From Nymphaea colorata (lineage: Eukaryota > Streptophyta > Magnoliopsida > Nymphaeales > Nymphaeaceae): DNA of 64,000 bases. This document shows positions 57,361 to 64,000 of this stretch, piece by piece. Position 1 is the stretch's first letter. Every line of letters begins with the position of its first letter. Location of the stretch: NCBI RefSeq assembly GCF_008831285.2, contig NC_045139.1, positions 22,302,412 to 22,366,411 of the forward strand, in the 5' to 3' direction. The notes beneath the pieces were generated by a model. It did not search any database and was not told the origin of the DNA. It worked only from the letters and a program-made list of their open reading frames with translations. The position numbers and the translations under genes were made by a program.

Positions 57361-59720
57361 TAAAGTGCCTATTCCAGCCCAGGCTGTAGATTCTACTCAT
57401 AGCCTAGGCTCCATGTAGACTGGACTAGGCACTTTAAGCAGTACCTCAAAAAAAAAAAAAGGAAAAATGAAGAAACTAATAAAATGCAACACTAAATATT
57501 ATTATATATAATCACATGTATAAACAAATATACAATTGCATGCAGTTACGTAAAGATTATTAAACTGAATCAAAATAATTCAACTAAATACACACAGTCA
57601 CATTGAGCCATATATAATATATATATATATATAATTATATATATATATAATTATATATATATTGAAAAATAGTTAAAAATGAATTTATCTTGATTTTAAC
57701 GCGATTTTTAAATTTTATTTTTTATTTCATTTTCTGTTTTGATTTTTTTTCAAGTTTTGTTGCATTGTTTTATTTCCTCTTGTTTTAGGTATTTAACATA
57801 ACCTCCTAAATGCAATACAATACTTATTAGTTTTTCATTCTTGTATTTTTACCTAACATTTTGATTTTTTTTTTAAATTCTAAGATTTTCCCAGAAAAAA
57901 ACTTTGCTGATAAATGCCCAAGAAAAACCTTGGCAATAAAAACCCTAGAACAATATTTGTGGCTATGATATATATATATATATAGATGTGCATGCGTGTG
58001 TGTATATAACTATATATAGGTGCAGCCTAAGCAGTTTGGCAGGCCTAGAGCCTAGGCAGAACTAGGCATATTAAGTGGGATACTACCCAAACAGGAACAA
58101 AAAAAATGGAATACTGATTATTAAAATTAATTGCCAAACTGAAGCATTTCTCCATAGAAAACCTATGACTGTCAACTTATGACAATAAAACAATTAAAAT
58201 GCGTGATAACACAAACACATTAAACATTTCACAATATGATAATGAACATAATTAGAAGTTGGAGAGAGCAAATTTGATGAAGTAAAATTACTAAAGTTAA
58301 CAAGTTATAGCACAAAGGAAAAAAAAAAACTTGCAAGTAATATCAATTGTTTTCAATGTTATATAGCATGCAAAACCTTTCCCTTTCCAAAATGCCAACA
58401 GCTAAATTTCTAATGTTAATCTAAAGGTAAAACCCTTTTCTATGTCACATGGGTAAAGGCACGGGTTTGGACATGGGTGCAGAGCAATTTGGCAACACTT
58501 GGGTATTCATGTGAAATCTGAAAACTTGATATTTCATAAACTTAATATCACAGCAAACGGATTAAAGTTGAAAAAGAAAAACAGATTATAAGATGCTAAG
58601 ATGTGTTATAAATCAGATTATTTAATAAAACCATAACTGGTTGCATGCATATTGAAAGGTCAGACTGATAAAAAATAATTTCATTGTATGCCCCACAAAC
58701 ACCCCCCCAACCCCTGAAAAAAAAGAAAAGAAAAAGAAAAAAAGGAGGGATGGAATAACTAAGGGAAACTTGGAACGAGGACTGAGAGAAACTGAGGATG
58801 AGAAAAGGAGACAGACAGAGAAAAACTGAAAAAGAGAAAGGGCATTGGACAAAAGAGCAGCAAGAGAGGGTGATGGAGAAAAATAAGTCCGAGGGAGAGG
58901 TGATGGAGAAAAGAGGGAGGCAGACAGAGAAAAACTGAGAAAAAGGAGGAAGAAGGGGCAGCAGAGAAAAGAGCAGCAAGAGAGGGCAATGGAGAAAAAT
59001 AAGGCCGAGGGAGAGGGGGATGGGGAAAAGAGGCAGTCATACTTGTTGCTGAAGAGAAGAAAAGTAACTTGCTTGGCACATTGGAAAGAAGAAAAGCAGC
59101 TGCTAGAGGCAATAGTTTTGCCAGTATCTGTAGATGCTCAGATGCTATATCTGGAGAAAGTGGCAGGCCGCTAGAGACAAGCAGGGTTTTGTTTTTGGTG
59201 GCTCAAAAAGTTTCTGCTTTGTGTGGTGCAGGAGAGCTTTCTACTTCGGTTGAGGGCAACAGTTCTCCCATGAATATACATGGTGAATAAAAAAAGAACA
59301 CTTAATCGTTGGATGAAAATGGACTTCATCAATTTTAACTGAATCTAAAAATTGTCGAACTTGGCTTTGCTTGCATCTGATATGGTTAAAAATGTTTCTG
59401 GGCTGTACCCAGACCTGCACCCATGTCCAAGCGTGTAAACATGGTTGCATCTTCCATTTAGAAGCATCTGTGTTACATATCTTAAAGAAAAACCTAAGAC
59501 TACTCATCTAATTAAAAAAAGGTAATATAAATCCTCAATATAATCATATTTCATGTTAACCTTGCTTGCCATAAAATGGTCTTCTATTATAATTTTTATA
59601 AACAAGAAAATTTTGGAAACATAAATATATATTATAATAGTATGTGAATTGTAACTGTAACTATAACTGCACATGCAGACACAAACAAGATATACACTTG
59701 TAAATTGTAATGCAACATCA
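57361..59720 (+). repeat. Dispersed repeat, copy A
   Basis: Several blocks match 61380-62410 in the same order and orientation: GACTGGACTAGGCACTTTAAGCAG with the following AGAAACTAATAAAATGCAA (57410-57490), the CAATTAAAATGCGTGATAACA block (58190-58280), and the TATAATAGTATGTGAATTGTAACTG block (59630-59680). It starts with an inverted pair around AAAGTGCCTA and TAGGCACTTT (57364-57437). Copy A has an extra 58400-59460 segment. It is non-coding and its class is unknown. Confidence 0.7.
58808..59035 (+). repeat. Purine-rich tandem duplication, two units of ~111-118 bp
   Basis: GACAGACAGAGAAAAACTGA starts the first unit, and GGCAGACAGAGAAAAACTGA starts the second at about 58919. Both contain AAAAGAGCAGCAAGAGAGGG and AATGGAGAAAAATAAG-like parts. 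The strand is almost all purine. Frames on both strands are low-complexity. Confidence 0.75.
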
Positions 59721-60514
59721 CATGCAACAAAAAAAAGGTGAAAAAACTTTGCAAAAAAGAGGAAAAGAAGTTCTGTCTCAGAAGAAGAAAATAAAGAGAG
59801 AATAAGAAAAATATGAGGTTGTCAATGAGAAAAGCATAGGCTGTTGAGTGCTTAAGCGAGCATGGGCATCCTAGGGAATGTTTTAGGCACTATCAAATGG
59901 CAGGTTTCCAGACAATAAGTGGCCTTGACAATTAGGAAGCTTGAGTGTTTAAGCCCTGTGAAATTTTGACAGCACAGCTCACAAGTGCACTAAAGCACAT
60001 AAATATGGAAAAGAAAATCCTTTATTAGAGGCCAAATGCTTTGAGAAGCATAGTAAAAAGGGGAGAAACCCATAACTATGTTATGTACCATGCAAAGCTC
60101 ACTGTAACTGCTAACAGTGTAGCTGTTGAAGATAGCGAAGGTTTAGCTATATCTTGGTCAAGGGCTAAAAATGGCCAGATATTAAGTTACAAACGAAGAA
60201 AATAAACTAAAAAAAAGTTAAAAAATTACATATTTAATGCGTTAGGTAATATGTTTGCATGTATACTTATGCAACAATGTAGACATATATTATGGCTGTA
60301 TATACAAATGTATATGATCACTGCATCCATATAAAGTAAATGTATGTATGTAACTATGCATTTACATATAACACCCTCCATCAAACTTCTGTAATACAGA
60401 CAAAAGTTTGCCAAGTAGAAAATGGAGCCTTGGGCATGTAAAAAAGCCAGCCATTTGAAATTTTGAAGTAACATAAATAAGATGAATGCGGTTCTTGAAG
60501 TATTTTATCCAATG
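59721..60514. other. No recognisable gene
   Basis: AT-rich sequence without coding motifs. Confidence 0.55.
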
Positions 60515-60680
60515 TTGTACGTATCGTACGATACGACCCCGTATCGTACGATACGTATCGTATCGTTTGAAGAAAACGATACGATACACCCCCCGTATCG
60601 TAAAAAGGGGGTGTATCGGCCCTGTATGGCACGTATCGTACGATACGGGGCGATACACCCCGTATCGTACGATACGGCCT
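60515..60680 (+). repeat. Cluster of four perfect 16-bp palindromes
   Basis: CGTATCGTACGATACG occurs exactly at 60520-60535, 60540-60555, 60632-60647 and 60661-60676. Shorter CGTATCG / CGATACG pieces fill the spaces, as do CCCCC and GGGGG runs. The block begins near GTTGTAC (60515). Such dense short repeats next to a transposon end are like the subterminal binding sites of hAT transposases. Open frames across the block exist on both strands because of its symmetry and are not genes. Confidence 0.85.
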
Positions 60681-61036
60681 AAAAACGCAAAAGGGGGCCG
60701 AGACCTACTTATTCGGTTTCTTTTTCAAATTTTTCTTCCGTTCTTCATTTCTAACGCTTGGATAGTGCCGTGAGGGAGGGCGATCGTTCATTTTCACCGT
60801 GAAAAACTTGATTTTCATCGTCAAATCGAAGATTAAGTGGTCGATTTGTGCGTGGGTGCTTGATTTTCGTGGGAAGGAAAGGGGTTTTCTTCATTTCAGA
60901 CATTTCTTCTTCGTAAGGTATGAAATCTCATGTTCTTACCATGTATTCTTAATTTTTTACCGTATAATCGTAGATTTGAAGACTTTGAGTGTTTTTCATT
61001 AAGTTTACCATAGGATTTCGTTTTTTTTTTGAAGAT

Positions 61037-61312
61037 ATGGATCCTACATGGCAATGGTGCGAAAGGGTGAAGGAGAATAACCGTTTGAAACTCAAATGTG
61101 GCTTCTGTGGGAATACACTTTCAGGAGGGATTATTAGAATGAAACACCATTTGGCAGGGACCTCCAAAGATGCGTCTCCTTGTGTTGGAGGACCAAACAA
61201 ACCTTTGCCTCCATTTGTGCGTCAACAATGTTTAGATATGCTTCATGCTTTACGTCAAAAGAGAATACAAAAAGAAATTGAAGATGCAGATGTAGGCTAT
61301 ATTTTTATCTAA
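61037..61312 (+). CDS. BED zinc-finger ORF, probable first exon of a hAT transposase
   Basis: From the ATG at 61037 (MDPTWQWCERV) 91 codons are open to a TAA at 61310-61312. The BED finger has C-G-F-C at about residues 22-25 (KLKCGFCGNTLSGG) and an H-H-like pair in MKHHLAGTS, then a Cys (ASPCVGG), as in hAT BED domains (C-x2-C ... H-x3-5-[HC]). It then gives PPFVRQQCLDMLHALRQKR and stops; DUF659 and catalytic parts are not found downstream. The ORF upstream extends to an earlier ATG at 60989, but that lies in a T-rich stretch that looks like the end of an intron (AAG/GTATGA near 60917, TTTTTTTTTTGAAG before 61035). The palindrome cluster 360 bp upstream may be its 5' terminal region. It may also be a decayed element. 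Confidence 0.65.
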   Translation: MDPTWQWCERVKENNRLKLKCGFCGNTLSGGIIRMKHHLAGTSKDASPCVGGPNKPLPPFVRQQCLDMLHALRQKRIQKEIEDADVGYIFI

Positions 61313-61379
61313 CATGGTGATAGCCAACTATGCTTGGTCCTCTAACGAGAAGTATGGTTTGTTCCTGCCTATGTTGTTA

Positions 61380-62410
61380 AAAGAGTTAGGCAGAGAGCGA
61401 GGTGATGAGTAGATTCTATAGCCTATGTGTGCATGGGCTGGACTAGGTGCTTTAAGCAGCACCAGGAGAAAAAAAAGACAATATAGAAACTAATAAAATG
61501 CAATACCAAATATTATCATATAGGCACATATATATAATGACATAGACGTTGTTAAAGTAATGCAAAATTGTTCAAGTTTTACATATGACTTATGTCATAT
61601 ATACAGTCTTACAGTCTCACATTAAGTCTCTATCTCACACACATACTCACACACACACACACAGATATACACACACACACAGATGGAGAAATCCTTTGTC
61701 CTTTCACAGCACATGGCCTGACGCATTGCATTGGGCGGTGTGTTTAATCACCCCCACCCGATGCTGTGTTTAGATGGAACTTAAGATCTTCGGAGGATTT
61801 CAGCTTTTCGATATATATATATACATATATATATGTATATAACACGGTTCTCTCAAAGATGGAAACTGATAAAATGCAATACTAATTATTAAATGACAAT
61901 GAAACTGGAGCTTCTTTCTAATGAAGAACCTATAACTATCACCTTATAACAATAAAATAAAGCAATTAAAATGCACGATAACATAAACACATCAAACATT
62001 TCATAACATGATAATGAACATAATTATAAATTGGAACTATTAAATTTATGAAGTTGATCAGGCAAAGTTAAGAAGTTAAATGGCATAAAGGAAAGCTTAC
62101 AAGTAAATATGAACTCTTTTCACTGTTACAGAACATCTAAACCTCACCATCTCCTTACTGCTAAGTCTTTAATTCTGAATTTTAGAATTGAACTTCTAAA
62201 AAAAAAGAAAAATCTAAAATTATTGATCTAATTGAAAAAAAGGGGAACATAAATCCCTGATAATAGGAGCTTTTATGTAACTAGTTCTTGACATAATACA
62301 TGTCTGTATGCAATGCAGAGTTGAAAACCAAATTGATATACAAATATTACAATAGTATATGAATTGTAACTATAATTATAAATGTGCTTGCACACAAACA
62401 CATGTATATG
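61380..62410 (+). repeat. Dispersed repeat, copy B, with a CA/GA-rich insertion
   Basis: Same order of blocks as copy A: GGACTAGGTGCTTTAAGCAG (61440), AAACTAATAAAATGCAAT (61487), GCAATTAAAATGCACGATAACA (61964) and AATAGTATATGAATTGTAAC (62351). A (CA)n tract lies at about 61617-61680. It lacks the 1-kb middle segment of copy A. Confidence 0.68.
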
Positions 62411-64000
62411 TTATTTTAATGGCTCCTGAATGTATAAACAGTATCAATGGTGGGTAGTTTACTTTGAAGCTTCATTCCATCTCCCTTCCAATGGCGGTCA
62501 GTGTAAGACAATGGTCTCTAGCATTATGAACTATTTTAGAATATGGATCTGGAATAATTTCTTCTTCTACTATCTGTTTTTTGCTGCTTTCCATTATCCA
62601 TGTGGCACTTATTCTTCCCAATGCCAGAATTAATTATATATTGTTAGAAACTAGAAAGCTTGTAAATACTGAGTTTATAAGTCTGTGAATACTTATTCCA
62701 GAAAGTGTTTTCTCTTAATGGAGATAATGCTTTAATGGAGTTCCTTTGGTTGATGAGTTGGATTTGTGCTCATTTGTCAAGCAAAACTTGGTGACAAGTG
62801 TTGTTTTCACCTTAAGATAGTGATTGACTGCTGTTGTTTGGTTACAGTATGGATGTATACAGTTTATGAGATTCCATGAACAGCTTTAGGGGAGCTAGGA
62901 GCTTAGTATTGTTGATTGTTCAGAACTTTTCTGTTGATTCACGTGTTCGTATTGATTTTGCCATATAATCTAGTTCTTATTTATGTCATGCCTTCGTATC
63001 ATGAAGAGGGAGGGTTCTTGTTTTTGCATGTCTTGTGGATTACTGTGGCTTGATGTTTTCCAGAAGTTTCTTGTAGTTGTAGATGTAGGTCACACCATAG
63101 GAGGCATCTAATGGTACACCATGGAAGTAAATTTGGAACTGATTATAATTTCCTACTGCTGGTTTGGGTTGCAGTTTTATAGGATATCAAATGTGTATGT
63201 GGTCCTTTGGTTGTGCTTGTTTGATAGTGAATGAGATATATAATCATTTTCTTATGAAGGAAGATAATTGGATTGTCACTTTTTCGTGGTTGGATTGTTT
63301 TGTCATTCTATTACCTTGTCATTTCCACATTTACAGTAAGCCTTAGGCCTTGGAGAAAAGTTCAACTATGAGGAGGATTTGGTGGATGGATTGCACACAC
63401 ATATTAACACTGAATGGTGGTGTGCCATCTAAAAATTTGGTGAGAAAGAGTTGTTTGTTTATAACTATTAACTAGCAAGATGCAGTCATACCTTGGGTGA
63501 GTGGTATTTGACAAAGGCCAAGAGAGGAATATGTTCTTATGCTCAAAGTTGTTACTGTGATGGTCAAATCTTCCTGGTAATTTCAGAACTTCTGAACCGT
63601 TTCTCATAAAGTGTATTTAATAAAAATGGTAAACAACCTTCAACGTATCCTATCATAGGAGGGGGAGGTGACCTAGAGAGGGAAAACATTTTTGCAGCAT
63701 TGTGGCTTCTTTTGTTGTTGCAGATTGCACATATTATTAGTTAGTTAGAGGTTTCTTGGATTTAGCAAAAGATGTGATGGGTGAAGGAGATGCGAGATGC
63801 AAATGTATTGTTGCCCTTGTGATGAACGCAAAGTTGGTGTTGGGAAATGAAAATAATGGTTGTTGCAGGAGCATAAGACCATCCAAAGTGTTATATGCTG
63901 AAGGCTGAAACTGTTACTTTGTTTCCAATGTGTCACCATTTCAGTATGAATAATTCATCCATTGCTGCTCAAGGGAAAACTTTCTAGCTTTAATCTGTTT
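62411..64000. other. No recognisable gene
   Basis: Frames of up to 67 codons occur on both strands with no motif. It could contain introns or flank of a gene beyond the right edge, but nothing shows this. Confidence 0.5.

Noticed and set aside
60362-60773. Frames of 66-98 codons with repeated SYDT/RYV-like peptides on both strands
   Set aside because: They result from translating the symmetric CGTATCGTACGATACG palindromes and are not proteins.

Overview
The window is nuclear DNA from a flowering plant. It is AT-rich, dominated by plant-type LTR retrotransposons, LINE remnants and hAT-type DNA transposons, and it carries one intact conserved plant gene: a LIGHT-REGULATED WD (LWD1/LWD2, AN11-like) WD40 protein at 53159-54211. 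I cannot name the species. No bacterial, organellar, tRNA or rRNA genes were recognised.

Layout. Bases 1-2760 hold LINE debris: an endonuclease/reverse-transcriptase relic on the minus strand and a DUF4283-type ORF1 relic on the plus strand. Bases 4807-29692 are a long Ty3/gypsy element of the Tat/Ogre type: 3.4-kb LTRs, an extra plant-mobile-domain-like ORF before gag, gag, protease, G-patch, RT, two RNases H and integrase. It appears as LTR-internal-LTR(partial)-100 N gap-internal(partial)-LTR. The two internal parts are the same sequence apart from many one-base indels that cluster near the gap, so unmerged overlapping contig ends are more likely than a true tandem. A third, inverted copy of the element's flanking DNA (38928-39537) lacks the element and so serves as an empty site confirming the insertion boundaries.

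Bases 32590-38927 are an old plus-strand Ty1/copia relic split by a younger minus-strand copia element (33751-38822) that has 185-186 bp LTRs, an initiator-Met primer site and a perfect ATTGT target duplication. A further minus-strand copia relic lies at 40930-42450, a hAT transposase relic (BED plus DUF659) at 43060-43944, and nested terminal-inverted-repeat elements at 44817-47458, including a 471-bp MITE with an exact 8-bp target duplication. Bases 48601-52400 are GC-richer and repetitive with no gene I can identify.

The WD40 gene is preceded by three roughly 60-bp tandem repeats rich in GA. Downstream are non-coding stretches, two copies of a dispersed repeat (57361-59720 and 61380-62410), and a block of four perfect 16-bp palindromes that precedes a BED zinc-finger ORF (61037-61312), probably the 5' end of another hAT element.

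The most unusual signals are these: seven tandem hairpin units with compensatory stem changes between integrase and the 3' LTR of the Tat element; coding lesions shared by both copies of that element although its LTRs are nearly identical; the empty-site paralogue; and the palindrome cluster before the BED exon.
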